From Actinokineospora enzanensis DSM 44649 (GTDB lineage: Bacteria > Actinomycetota > Actinomycetes > Mycobacteriales > Pseudonocardiaceae): a stretch of DNA of 64,000 nucleotides. Positions 34,533 to 42,450 of this stretch are shown here, in pieces; the stretch's first letter is position 1; each line of letters begins with the position of its first letter. The stretch lies in the NCBI RefSeq assembly GCF_000374445.1, contig NZ_KB894413.1, positions 124,001 to 188,000 of the forward strand, in the 5' to 3' direction. The translations under genes were made by a program, and so were the position numbers. The notes under the pieces are model-generated. The model saw only the letters and a program-made list of their open reading frames with translations, had not been told where the DNA came from and did no database searches.

Positions 34533-34739
34533 ATGGAGCGCAAGAAGATCCTGTTGCGGCTCGACCCGGCCGTGCACGACGCCGTGGCCCGGTGGGCGGG
34601 CGACGAGCTGCGCAGCACCAACGCCCAGATCGAGTTCATGCTGCGCCGCGCGCTGGCCGAGGCGGGCAGGCTCCCCGACGGTGCGGGCCGCCCTGCGACG
34701 CGGGGCCGTCCGCGCAAGGACCCGGAACCCGACGAGTGA
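34533..34739 (+). CDS. Ribbon-helix-helix (Arc-type) DNA-binding protein
   Basis: 68 residues. KKILLRLDPAVHDAVARWAGDELRSTNAQIEFMLRRALAEAG is the beta strand plus two helices of an RHH dimer. A Gly/Pro/Arg tail (GRPRKDPEPDE) follows. It sits 3 bases after the SPFH gene and probably binds the palindrome before it, controlling both genes. A neighbouring toxin gene is not present, so it is not a conventional toxin-antitoxin pair. Confidence 0.88.
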   Translation: MERKKILLRLDPAVHDAVARWAGDELRSTNAQIEFMLRRALAEAGRLPDGAGRPATRGRPRKDPEPDE

Positions 34740-34859
34740 CCACCGGCTGTTAGCCTGGTTCGTCGCGCCGTACGGCACTCCGCCCTGGAGGAGACCTGCC
34801 CCGGCAGGGCCACCGAAAGTTCGCGGCGCGCGATCCGGACTGACCTAGAGGAGACACGC

Positions 34860-35123
34860 ATGGCCAACATCAAGTCCCAGCTGAAGCGGATCAAGACGAA
34901 CGAGAAGGCGCGCCTGCGCAACAAGTCCGTCAAGTCCTCGGTCAAGACCGCGATCCGCAAGTTCCGCGAGGCCGCCGACGCAGGCGACCAGGCGAAGGCC
35001 CAGGAGCTGCTGGCGGTCGCCAGCCGCAAGCTGGACAAGGCCGCGGGCAAGGGTGTCATCCACCCGAACCAGGCCGCGAACAAGAAGTCGGCGATGGCGC
35101 TGCGCGCCAACAAGCTCGGCTGA
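34860..35123 (+). CDS. rpsT: 30S ribosomal protein S20
   Basis: 87 residues, full-length S20: [30 protein letters not shown] at the start and [22 protein letters not shown] at the end. Binds 16S rRNA early in 30S assembly. RBS GAGGAGA precedes ATG 34860. The ~120-base upstream region carries its own promoter and leader. A strong hairpin terminator follows. Confidence 0.98.
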   Translation: MANIKSQLKRIKTNEKARLRNKSVKSSVKTAIRKFREAADAGDQAKAQELLAVASRKLDKAAGKGVIHPNQAANKKSAMALRANKLG

Positions 35124-35137
35124 CCACTGCGCTTACC

Positions 35138-35171
35138 GGCGGCGCCGCCCCCCTCGGGGAGCGGCGCCGCC
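35138..35171 (+). terminator. rpsT terminator
   Basis: GGCGGCGCCGC (35138-35148) and GCGGCGCCGCC (35161-35171) pair perfectly over 11 bp with a 12-base loop, 15 bases after the rpsT stop. Confidence 0.8.
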
Positions 35172-35191
35172 GTCGTCTGGGCCACACTGCG

Positions 35192-35707
35192 GTGGTGAGC
35201 CCCCTGGACCCGAAGCCCACCTCGGCCGCCCGCACCTCGCTGTCGCACATCATGACGGCCGTGGACACCAACCTCCTCGGCACCGTCCACGGTGGAGTCA
35301 TCATGAAGATGGTCGACGACGTCGCGGGCGCGGTGGCCCAACGCCACTCCGGCGGCCCCGCGGTGACGGCCGCCATGGACGGCATGACCTTCCTGCACCC
35401 GGTCCGCGTCGGCGACCTGGTCCACGCGCACGCCCAGGTCAACTGGGCAGGCCGTTCCTCGATGGAGGTCGGCGTCCGCGTCCTGGCCGAACCCTGGGAC
35501 CGCGCGGGCATCCCCCCGACCCGCGTCGCCACCGCCTACCTGGTCTTCGTCGCCGTCGACAGCGAGGGCACCCCCCGCCCCATCCCCCCGGTCACCCCGG
35601 AGACCGACGAGGACCAACGCCGCCTCCGCGAAGCCGAGATCCGCCGCCACCACCGCCTCACCCGCCGCGACGAGATCCTCGCCAGCCGCACCCACCACCC
35701 CTCCTGA
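35192..35707 (+). CDS. Acyl-CoA thioesterase (hotdog fold)
   Basis: 171 residues. The single hotdog domain has HGGVIMKMVDDVAGAVAQRHSGGPAVTAAMDGMTFLHPVRVGDLVHAHAQVNWAGRSSMEVGVRV, the YciA/BFIT-type pattern with the HGG and catalytic Asp. A basic His/Arg-rich tail ends the protein. Hydrolyses acyl-CoA. GTG 35192 or 35195 are equivalent candidates. Transcribed after the rpsT terminator, away from holA. Confidence 0.9.
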   Translation: MVSPLDPKPTSAARTSLSHIMTAVDTNLLGTVHGGVIMKMVDDVAGAVAQRHSGGPAVTAAMDGMTFLHPVRVGDLVHAHAQVNWAGRSSMEVGVRVLAEPWDRAGIPPTRVATAYLVFVAVDSEGTPRPIPPVTPETDEDQRRLREAEIRRHHRLTRRDEILASRTHHPS

Positions 35708-36063
35708 CCCGACTTTCCCCCACCAAGATCAATATCCCCTTCGGCCTCGCCCCACCCTCCCGAATTCACCCACCCCAGCGACAAAACTTATCCACACCCC
35801 ACCCCCTCCCACCCCACATTCAAGATCCACTATCACCCCCACCCACTAGAATGGGCCCTGGGGGATCCCCCTGGGAGCGGCGGGCTTTTTTGGGGGGCCG
35901 GACGAGCGTCGCGGGGCGAAGCCGAAGTTCTGCGGCGAGCAGTGGGGGCCGATTCCGGTCACGGCAGCCAGCGGCCAGCAGGCTTCCTGCACCGCACGCG
36001 AAACTCCCCCGAGCCGATCGAATCTCGATCACGCAAGCGCGTGACGCGCGAAGGACGCGCCCC
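35708..36063. other. Gene-free stretch with terminator-like palindrome and a DnaA-box match
   Basis: The 356-bp gap holds no gene. Positions 35710-35850 are C/A-rich with a sequence matching the DnaA box consensus, TTATCCACA (35788-35796). GGGGGATCCCCC (35860-35871) followed by a T6 run (35886-35891) resembles a plus-strand terminator for the thioesterase gene. The rest, up to holA, is unremarkable. Confidence 0.5.
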
Positions 36064-37041
36064 TCAGTCCCGCTGATGAGCGCGGGCGAGCCGCAGCACC
36101 GCACGCTCCAACGCGTAGTCGGCGTCCGCCGCCACGCCCTTCACGTCCGCGTTGACCTCGGCCACCGTCCGCATCGCCACCGCCAGTCCGGCCGGGCTCC
36201 ACCCCCGCGCCTGCGCCAGCGCCTTCTTCACCTTCCACGCGGGCATCCCCAGTTCGCCCGCGAGCCGGAACGGATCCGCCCGCCCGGCCCCCGACACCCG
36301 CGCGACTGTCCGCACCGCGTCCGCCAGCGCGTCGGCGACCAACACGTGCGGCACGCCCAGCTGCATCGCCCACCGCAGTGCTTCCATGGCGCCCGGCAGG
36401 TCGCCGGTCACCGCCTTCTCGGCGACCGCGAAGCCCGTCACGTCGGCGCGCCCCCGGTGGTACCGGCGCACCGCCTCCTCCGTGACCTCCCCCGCCGCGT
36501 CGGCGACCAGCTGGGCCGCGGCCGCCGCCAGCTCGCGGAGGTCCGAGCCGACCGAGTCGATCAACGCGGCCACCGCGGCCGGGTCGGTCTTGCCGCCCGC
36601 GCGGCGGATCTCGTTGCGCACGAAGGCTTCGCGCTCCGCCGCCTTGGTGATCTTGGGACAGTCGGCGACGACCGCGCCAGCCTTCCGGAACGCGGCCACG
36701 ATGTCCTTGCCCGCCTTGCGGCCCGCGCCGTTGTGGACCACGGTGAGCACGATGCCGTCGGCGGGCGCCTTGGCGTAGGAGATCACCAGGGCGGCGATGT
36801 CCTGGGTGGCCTCGTGCGCGGCGTCCAGCACGATGACCCGGCCCTCGGCGAACAGCGACGGGCTGACCAGCTCGGCCAGCTCCGGGGCTGTGAGTTCAGC
36901 CACCCGGATCCGGGTCAGGTCCGCCGCCGGGTCGGCCAGCCGGGCCGTCTCCAGGATCGTGCGGATGGCGCGCTCGACGAGCAGTTCCTCTTCCCCGAGC
37001 ACGAGTTGCAGCGGGGGCGGGGTGACCGCGGGCGAGTTCAC
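36064..37041 (-). CDS. holA: DNA polymerase III, delta subunit
   Basis: 325 residues from GTG 37041 (MNSPAVTPPPLQLVLGEEE). The P-loop-like LVLGEEELLVERAI and the later SLFAEGRVIVLD and CPKITKAAEREAFVRNEI segments, with the C-terminal helical collar (VRRYHRGRADVTGFAVAEKAVTGDLPGAMEALRWAMQLG), are those of HolA. It opens the sliding clamp in the clamp-loader complex. It lies convergent to the thioesterase, and in other actinobacteria it is next to comEC. Here thrC and regulators lie between. Confidence 0.92.
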   Translation of the reverse strand: MNSPAVTPPPLQLVLGEEELLVERAIRTILETARLADPAADLTRIRVAELTAPELAELVSPSLFAEGRVIVLDAAHEATQDIAALVISYAKAPADGIVLTVVHNGAGRKAGKDIVAAFRKAGAVVADCPKITKAAEREAFVRNEIRRAGGKTDPAAVAALIDSVGSDLRELAAAAAQLVADAAGEVTEEAVRRYHRGRADVTGFAVAEKAVTGDLPGAMEALRWAMQLGVPHVLVADALADAVRTVARVSGAGRADPFRLAGELGMPAWKVKKALAQARGWSPAGLAVAMRTVAEVNADVKGVAADADYALERAVLRLARAHQRD

Positions 37042-37169
37042 GCCCGCGATCCTGCCACGCCGCGCCGACACCGGGGCGGCGGGAAGCGGGCTGGCCTCAC
37101 CGGCCTGCCGTGCCGTACCGTTGTCGGCACGTCCTGGGCACCGAGCGCCCGGACCACAACCGAATACCG

Positions 37170-37299
37170 CTCATCCAGAGGGGCAGAGGGATCGGCCCGA
37201 AGAAGCCCCGGCAACCGGCGTTACGCGTCACTTCCTCATCGCGAGGAGGCGGACGACCACGGTGCCAATTCCGACCCGCCACGCGGGATAGATGAGGAG
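37170..37299 (+). ncRNA. SAM-I (S-box) riboswitch upstream of thrC
   Basis: The conserved S-box elements occur in order: CTCATCCAGAGGGGCAGAGG, GGCCCGAAGAAGCCCCGGCAACC, and GGTGCCAATTCCGACC. P1 is CTCATC (37170-37175) with GATGAG (37291-37296). That 3' strand overlaps the thrC Shine-Dalgarno GAGGAG (37294-37299). SAM binding would close P1 and hide the ribosome site, so control is probably translational. Confidence 0.92.
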
Positions 37300-37309
37300 A
37301 TGCCTCGCG

Positions 37310-38575
37310 ATGACCACGTCCGTCGACGTCCAGAACTCCACCGCCCTCGACCTGGGCCCCGCGCGCGCCCTGGCGTGTCGTGAGTGCGGCCACCGGATCC
37401 CGCTCGCCGCCGAGTTCGCCTGCGCCGAGTGTTTCGGCCCGCTTGAGGTGGCCTACGAGTTCGGCAAGGTCACTCGGGCGGACATCGAGGCGGGCCCCAG
37501 GTCGATCTGGCGCTACCGCGCGCTGCTGCCGGTCCCGGCCGACGTCGACTCGTACCCGAACACCGAGCCGGGCCTGACCCGCCTGGTGAAGGCCGACCGG
37601 CTGGCCGCCGCGCTCGGCGTGAAGTCGTTGTGGGTCAAGGACGACACCGGCAACCCGACGCACTCGTTCAAGGACCGCGTGGTCGCGGTCGCGCTCGCCG
37701 CCGCCCGCAGGCTCGGGTTCACCGTGCTGGCCTGCCCGTCGACCGGCAACCTCGCCAACGCCGTCGCGGCCGCGGCCGCCCGCGCGGGCTGGGACTCGGT
37801 CGTGCTGATCCCGTCCTCGCTGGAGCGCGCGAAGATCCTGACCACCGCCGTGTACGACGGCGCGCTGATCGCCGTGGACGGCAACTACGACGACGTGAAC
37901 CGGCTGGCCACCGAGCTGGCCGCGGAGCACGAGGACTGGGCGTTCGTGAACGTCAACGTCCGCCCCTACTACGCCGAGGGCTCCAAGACCCTGGGCTACG
38001 AGGTCGCCGAGCAGCTGGGCTGGCGGCTGCCCGAGCAGATCGTGGTACCGGTGGCCTCCGGCTCGCAGCTGACCAAGGTCGACAAGGCGTTCCGCGAGCT
38101 GGGCGAGCTGGGCCTGGTCGAGGCCACCCCGTACCGGGTGTTCGGCGCGCAGGCCACCGGCTGCTCGCCGGTCGCGGCGGCGTTCAAGGCGGGCCAGGAC
38201 GTGATCCGCCCGGTGAAGCCGGACACCATCGCCCGGTCGCTGGCCATCGGCGCCCCGGCGGACGGCCCGTACGTGCTGGACTCGGTGCGCCGCACCGGGG
38301 GCGCGGTGGAGGACGTGACCGACGCCGAGGTGGTCGAGGGCATCCGGCTGCTGGCCCGCACCGAGGGCATCTTCGCCGAGACCGCGGGCGGCGTGACCGT
38401 CGCGACGGCGAAGAAGCTGATCGAGACCGGGCAGCTGGACCCGAACGCGGAGACCGTGCTGCTGATCACCGGCGACGGCCTGAAGACGCTGGACGCGGTG
38501 CAGGACCACATCGGCCCGCGGGCGACCGTGCCGCCGTCGGCCGCCGCCGTGCGCGAGGTACTGAACCGCGGCTGA
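37310..38575 (+). CDS. thrC: Threonine synthase
   Basis: 421 residues from ATG 37310 (MTTSVDVQNST), 10 bases after the GAGGAG site. An N-terminal zinc-finger-like stretch (CRECGHRIPLAAEFACAEC) precedes the fold type II PLP domain. The PLP Lys is in NPTHSFKDRV, and SGSQL/STGNL bind phosphate. It converts O-phosphohomoserine to threonine. The zinc-ribbon N terminus is typical of the actinobacterial form. The upstream SAM riboswitch connects it to the methionine branch. Confidence 0.94.
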   Translation: MTTSVDVQNSTALDLGPARALACRECGHRIPLAAEFACAECFGPLEVAYEFGKVTRADIEAGPRSIWRYRALLPVPADVDSYPNTEPGLTRLVKADRLAAALGVKSLWVKDDTGNPTHSFKDRVVAVALAAARRLGFTVLACPSTGNLANAVAAAAARAGWDSVVLIPSSLERAKILTTAVYDGALIAVDGNYDDVNRLATELAAEHEDWAFVNVNVRPYYAEGSKTLGYEVAEQLGWRLPEQIVVPVASGSQLTKVDKAFRELGELGLVEATPYRVFGAQATGCSPVAAAFKAGQDVIRPVKPDTIARSLAIGAPADGPYVLDSVRRTGGAVEDVTDAEVVEGIRLLARTEGIFAETAGGVTVATAKKLIETGQLDPNAETVLLITGDGLKTLDAVQDHIGPRATVPPSAAAVREVLNRG

Positions 38576-38585
38576 CCTTTGTGGA

Positions 38586-38627
38586 CGGCCCGCGTCCGAA
38601 CAGGACGGTCTGTCCGGACGCGGGCCG
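38586..38627. terminator. Bidirectional terminator between thrC and the HTH/zinc-finger gene
   Basis: CGGCCCGCGTCCG (38586-38598) and CGGACGCGGGCCG (38615-38627) pair over 13 bp. The stem lies 10 bases after the thrC stop and 6 bases after the convergent HTH gene stop. Confidence 0.8.
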
Positions 38628-38633
38628 AGTCGA

Positions 38634-39044
38634 TCACCCCGCCAGCGCCGCCCGCGGGGCGAACTCGCGGTGGAAGCGGGTGTGCCGCTCCCGGTCGGCG
38701 ACCAGGGCACCGCACAGGTCGCACTCGACGGGTTCCTGGGCGCGCAGCCCGATCACCCGTGCGGGCACGGTCGGGGCGGTGATCGGGTCGACGACGTCCA
38801 TCATGTCGGTCCAGGCTCTGCGCCACGGCCCGCCGATGCGGTCCTCGGGGACGCCGAGCGCGGTCAGCATGGCGGTGACGACCTTCCAGGACGGTGGGCC
38901 GTCCGTGCGGAAGGCCCTGGTGACGGTGGCCACCGAGTAGCCCATGTCGGCGGCCAGCCTGCGGTGCGCGGGTGCCCCCGCGCCGCGGTGCGCCTGCCGG
39001 AGCCGGGCGACGAAATCGGTGATGGCTTGCTGGTACTGGGTCAT
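38634..39044 (-). CDS. HTH regulator with C-terminal Ros-like zinc finger
   Basis: 136 residues. An N-terminal helix-turn-helix (RRLAADMGYSVATVTRAFRTDGPPSWKVVTAMLTALG) of XRE/LacI character is followed by a linker. A C-terminal CDLC-x9-H-x3-H segment (VECDLCGALVADRERHTRFH) follows. The C-x2-C-x9-H spacing is that of Ros/MucR prokaryotic zinc fingers, with three instead of four residues between the two His. ATG 39044. It shares the minus strand with the small membrane gene upstream and ends on the thrC terminator. Confidence 0.8.
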   Translation of the reverse strand: MTQYQQAITDFVARLRQAHRGAGAPAHRRLAADMGYSVATVTRAFRTDGPPSWKVVTAMLTALGVPEDRIGGPWRRAWTDMMDVVDPITAPTVPARVIGLRAQEPVECDLCGALVADRERHTRFHREFAPRAALAG

Positions 39045-39120
39045 GCGCGCTCCCCTCGCGGGAGGAAGGCCGGCCGGTGACCCGGGGACGCCCCGGCGGG
39101 CGCCCCCGGGTCGGTGGTGA

Positions 39121-39330
39121 TCAGCCCCGGAGCTGCTTCCGGGGTCCGCCCCGGCGCGGCCCCCGCCGGTCGCCGCCGACGCGGTCGACGACGTGGGCCA
39201 TCCCGAGGCAGATCACCCCCGCCGCGGTGACCGCCTCCCGCGTCGGGAAACCCCGACGCAGCAGCTCGATCACCAGCAGCGGGTACAGCACGACGATCCA
39301 GCAGGTCACCAGCTCGCGAGCAGCGAACAC
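39121..39330 (-). CDS. Small two-helix membrane protein
   Basis: 69 residues from GTG 39330 (MFAARELVTCWIVVLYPLLVIELLRRG), with a very good RBS (AGGAGAGG, 5-base spacing). Hydrophobic helices at ~7-24 and ~30-46 (EAVTAAGVICLGMAHVVDRV) precede a basic, Arg/Gly-rich tail. No family recognised. Probably co-transcribed with the HTH/zinc-finger gene, 76 bases away. Confidence 0.55.
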   Translation of the reverse strand: MFAARELVTCWIVVLYPLLVIELLRRGFPTREAVTAAGVICLGMAHVVDRVGGDRRGPRRGGPRKQLRG

Positions 39331-39775
39331 CGGCGCCTCTCCTCCCTGTTCGGCACAGACGGGACTCGAATCGCGGATCTCGATTTGCGCGCACACCACG
39401 ATCCCGTTGTTCACGCGGGGGTGGATGTGCACACGGTGACGATGGCAGCAAGGCGGGAGGACCGCAACCATTTCGGGGAATCCACACCCGAAATGCGTCG
39501 ACAATGTCGACGGGATGATCACCGCGCGGAGGGAACTCCCCGGTGAACAGCCGGGGAGCCGCCCGAAGCCCGAATGCCCGTCTGTGCCGTCAGGAGGCGA
39601 TCCGGTACAACTTGAGGCAGGCACGCTCACGCACGGGCGATAATCATGCACCCGCCGAGTAAGCGGAACCCGCTCCGCTGGCTTCTCCATTTTGCACCAC
39701 CTGCGCCGGACCACACAACCACATTTCGTCGACGACGACGAAATGACCACGAATTGTCCACGCCGCCCGCCCTTC
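39331..39775. other. 445-bp gap with four perfect inverted repeats
   Basis: Between the small membrane gene and the comEC 3' end. It contains ATTTCGGG-N9-CCCGAAAT (39470-39494), CGTCGAC-AAT-GTCGACG (39497-39513), CTCCCCGG-N7-CCGGGGAG (39536-39558) and CATTTCGTCG-N4-CGACGAAATG (39722-39745). No gene is supported. The last one lies ~30 bases past the comEC stop and may be its terminator. The others lie upstream of the membrane and HTH genes, where operators are expected. Confidence 0.6.
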
Positions 39776-42316
39776 TCACCGCCCCGGAGGTGCTCTCGCC
39801 GCACCGCGCGCCACCACCACGGGCCGCCCGCCATCGGCGACCACGGCGCTGTCCCCGTCCTGGTCGGTGCGCGCCACCAGGACACCGCGCCTGGCGAGCT
39901 CGGCCAGCGTGCGCGGGCTGGGATGCCCGTAGCGGTTGCCCGCGCCGACGCTGACCAGGGCGACCCGGGCGCCGACCGCGGCCAGGAACGCCGGGTCGGT
40001 GTAGCGGGAGCCGTGGTGCGGCACCTTGAGCACGTCGGCGGCCAGGTCCCGGTGCGCGGCGAGCAGGTCGGCCTGCGCGGCCAGCTCCACGTCGCCGGTC
40101 AGCAGCACCCGGCCCGCGGCCGTCGTCGCCCGCAGGACCACGGACTGGTTGTTGATCGCCGTACCGTCCTTGTCGTCACCTGTCCTCTCGCCACTCCCCT
40201 CCCTGTCGCCCGCAGGCGCCAGTACCTCCAGCGCCAGTCCCGGCCAGGCCATCCGCTGCCCGGCACTCAGCCGCACCAGCGGCACACCCGCGTCCCGGGT
40301 CTCCCGCCGCACCTGCCGCCACGCCCAGTCCGGCGCGCGCCCCGACCCGACGGCGACCGCGCCCACCGCCCGATCCGCGAGCACCGCCGACAACCCACCG
40401 ACGTGGTCGGCGTGCAGGTGCGTGAGCACCACCAACGGCACCTGCCGCACACCGAGCCGATCGAGACAGGCCCGGACCGGCGCCGGATCAGGACCCGTGT
40501 CGACCAGCACCGCCCGCCCCTTGTCGGCGGTGGACAACGCCAACGCATCCCCCTGCCCGACATCGCACGCGACCACCGCCCACCCCGGCGGTGGCCACCC
40601 GGGCGCGATCACCTGGATCGGGACGACCACTACGACCACCCCGACCAGGCCCAACGCAACCAACACCCGTGCCCGGCGACCGCGTAACAGCAATACGAGG
40701 CCGCCCAGCGCCGCGAGCAGCAACGCGCCACCCCACCAGCCCGCGGGCCAGTCGAGCACCGCGCCGGGCACGGCCGCCGCGTGCCTGCCGACCAGGACGA
40801 GCCAGTCCACCTCCGGTCCCGCCGCCCGCGCGAACCACTCGGCAGGCACGGCCACGGCCGCCAGCAGCCCCAGCACGGTCGCGGGCGCCACCACCGGCGC
40901 GGCCACCAGGTTCGCCACGACCGCCACCAAGCTCACCTGACCGCTCACCCCGGCCACGACCGGCGCCGTGACCAGGTGGGCGGCCACCGGCGCGGCCAAC
41001 GCCTCGGCGAGCACCCTCGGCACCCGCCGTCGCACGAGCGCCTCCACCCACGGCGGGGTCAACAGGACGAGCGCCCCGGTCGCCAGCACCGACAGCCCGA
41101 ACCCCACGCTGACGGCCATGTCCGGGTCGTGCACCACCAGCACCACCACCGCCGTGGCGAGCGCGGGCAACGCCGACCGTTCCCGGCCGAAAGCCAGGGC
41201 GAGCAGCCCGACCGCGCCCATGACACCCGCCCGCAGCACGCTCGGCTCCGGCCCGGCGAGCACGACGTACCCGACCAGCGCGGCCAGCGCGCCCGCGGCG
41301 GACCCACGTGGGCCGATCCGGACCAGGCCGAGCAGCCAGAGGACCGCGAGGCAGACGATGGCCAGGTTCGCGCCGCTGACCGCCAGCAGGTGGGTCAGCC
41401 CGGCCGCCCGGAACTCGCCCTCGACGGCCTGGGTCATCCCGTCGGTGTCGCCAACGACCAGGGCGGGCAACAGCCCGGCCGAGTCGGGGTCGAGCACGCC
41501 CGCGGCCGCCCGCAGCCCGGCCCGCAGGTGCTGCGCGACGCCCTGCCACCACGGCGCCGGACCGACCCGGTTCGGGGGACCCCGGACGCGCAGCACGGCG
41601 ACGGTGAGCGACCCCGGCCGGGCAGGCGCGAGGTTGCCGCGTGCGGAGAAGTCCTGTCCCGGCAACAACTCCGCCCATCGCTCGACCGGCGCCAACACCA
41701 GAACCCGACTGCTCCCGGTCGCCGCGGGCACGACGACCGACTGAACCCCGGACGGCTGCGCCCCGAACCCGCTCCCCCGCACCGACTTCGGCCGCTCCGC
41801 GACGGTGAGCCGCAGCTCGACGGCGTCCGATCGAGCCGCCGCCACCCGCAACGGATCACTCGCCGCGCCCTCTATCCGGCTGGCGATCGGCCAGATCACC
41901 AGCGTGCCGCAGACCGCCAACGGCCAAGCCGCGCCGAGAACGGGGCCATGGGCTCGCAGCCCCCGCAGGCCACCGACCACGACGGCGAGCACACCCACCA
42001 CGACGGCCAGCGACCAGTGCACGAGCAGACCAAGCAGGGCACCCAGCCAGACAGCCAGCGCCGCGGGCACCAACCGCCAGTCGGCCGGGGCTGACTCCCG
42101 AGGTCGCGTGTCGAACCACTTGGCCCGCAACACACCCAGCCGAGACGTCGACCCACCCGGCAACAGCCCCACCGCCGCAAGCCGCGCGGCGGATGCCTGT
42201 TGCCCGGCCCGCGAACCCATCGGCACCGGATCAGCCGATGCGCCTACACGGTCATCCGAGTTCATCGCCGGACGCTCGCTCGAACCTGAGCGGGTCCCGC
42301 CGACATCCTGTGTCAT
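39776..42316 (-). CDS. comEC: ComEC/Rec2-type DNA uptake channel protein
   Basis: 846 residues. An N-terminal OB-like region with DUF4131-type sequence (~90-260) leads to the multi-pass Competence domain, which starts FRAAGLTHLLAVSGANLAIVCLAVLWLLGL. A C-terminal metallo-beta-lactamase domain has VVLTHLHADHVGGLSAVLADR and VLKVPHHGSRY, with metal ligands intact. It forms the inner-membrane DNA channel, and the MBL domain may degrade the complementary strand. ATG 42316 overlaps the stop of the 45-codon frame upstream (ATGA). Confidence 0.92.
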   Translation of the reverse strand: MTQDVGGTRSGSSERPAMNSDDRVGASADPVPMGSRAGQQASAARLAAVGLLPGGSTSRLGVLRAKWFDTRPRESAPADWRLVPAALAVWLGALLGLLVHWSLAVVVGVLAVVVGGLRGLRAHGPVLGAAWPLAVCGTLVIWPIASRIEGAASDPLRVAAARSDAVELRLTVAERPKSVRGSGFGAQPSGVQSVVVPAATGSSRVLVLAPVERWAELLPGQDFSARGNLAPARPGSLTVAVLRVRGPPNRVGPAPWWQGVAQHLRAGLRAAAGVLDPDSAGLLPALVVGDTDGMTQAVEGEFRAAGLTHLLAVSGANLAIVCLAVLWLLGLVRIGPRGSAAGALAALVGYVVLAGPEPSVLRAGVMGAVGLLALAFGRERSALPALATAVVVLVVHDPDMAVSVGFGLSVLATGALVLLTPPWVEALVRRRVPRVLAEALAAPVAAHLVTAPVVAGVSGQVSLVAVVANLVAAPVVAPATVLGLLAAVAVPAEWFARAAGPEVDWLVLVGRHAAAVPGAVLDWPAGWWGGALLLAALGGLVLLLRGRRARVLVALGLVGVVVVVVPIQVIAPGWPPPGWAVVACDVGQGDALALSTADKGRAVLVDTGPDPAPVRACLDRLGVRQVPLVVLTHLHADHVGGLSAVLADRAVGAVAVGSGRAPDWAWRQVRRETRDAGVPLVRLSAGQRMAWPGLALEVLAPAGDREGSGERTGDDKDGTAINNQSVVLRATTAAGRVLLTGDVELAAQADLLAAHRDLAADVLKVPHHGSRYTDPAFLAAVGARVALVSVGAGNRYGHPSPRTLAELARRGVLVARTDQDGDSAVVADGGRPVVVARGAARAPPGR

Positions 42317-42450
42317 CGGAGATCCCCCTGCCCAGGCACAAGGATCTCCATGACCTCAAGGACGAACACTCCGCTGCCCTCCGACGAGGAGCACGCATAA
42401 GTGTCGTCCCAGGCCGGGGACAGCGGTTCGTGGGTGTTTGGGCTGGTCAT
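42313..42450 (-). CDS. 45-residue smORF wedged between comEA and comEC
   Basis: ATG 42450 overlaps the comEA stop, and the smORF stop overlaps the comEC ATG, both as ATGA. AGGTGA lies 7 bases upstream of its ATG, and an AGGGGGA stretch inside its 3' end serves comEC. The peptide begins MTSPNTHEPLSPAWDDTY, has one Cys (ACSSSEGSG) and ends VFVLEVMEILVPGQGDLR. Codon third positions are G/C in roughly three quarters of the codons. No homologue recognised. Either a real small protein or a translational link. Confidence 0.6.
   Translation of the reverse strand: MTSPNTHEPLSPAWDDTYACSSSEGSGVFVLEVMEILVPGQGDLR

Noticed and set aside
34533-34739. The RHH protein as antitoxin of a type II toxin-antitoxin system
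   Set aside because: The neighbour upstream is an SPFH membrane protein and the gene downstream is rpsT; no toxin fold is nearby.
35788-35796. TTATCCACA, with TGTGGATAA at 43196-43204 and TTGTCCACA at 47666-47674, as a replication origin or DnaA-titration cluster
   Set aside because: They are single, widely spaced matches with no dnaA/dnaN genes and no dense cluster; one further match lies inside recQ. Isolated nine-base matches occur by chance.
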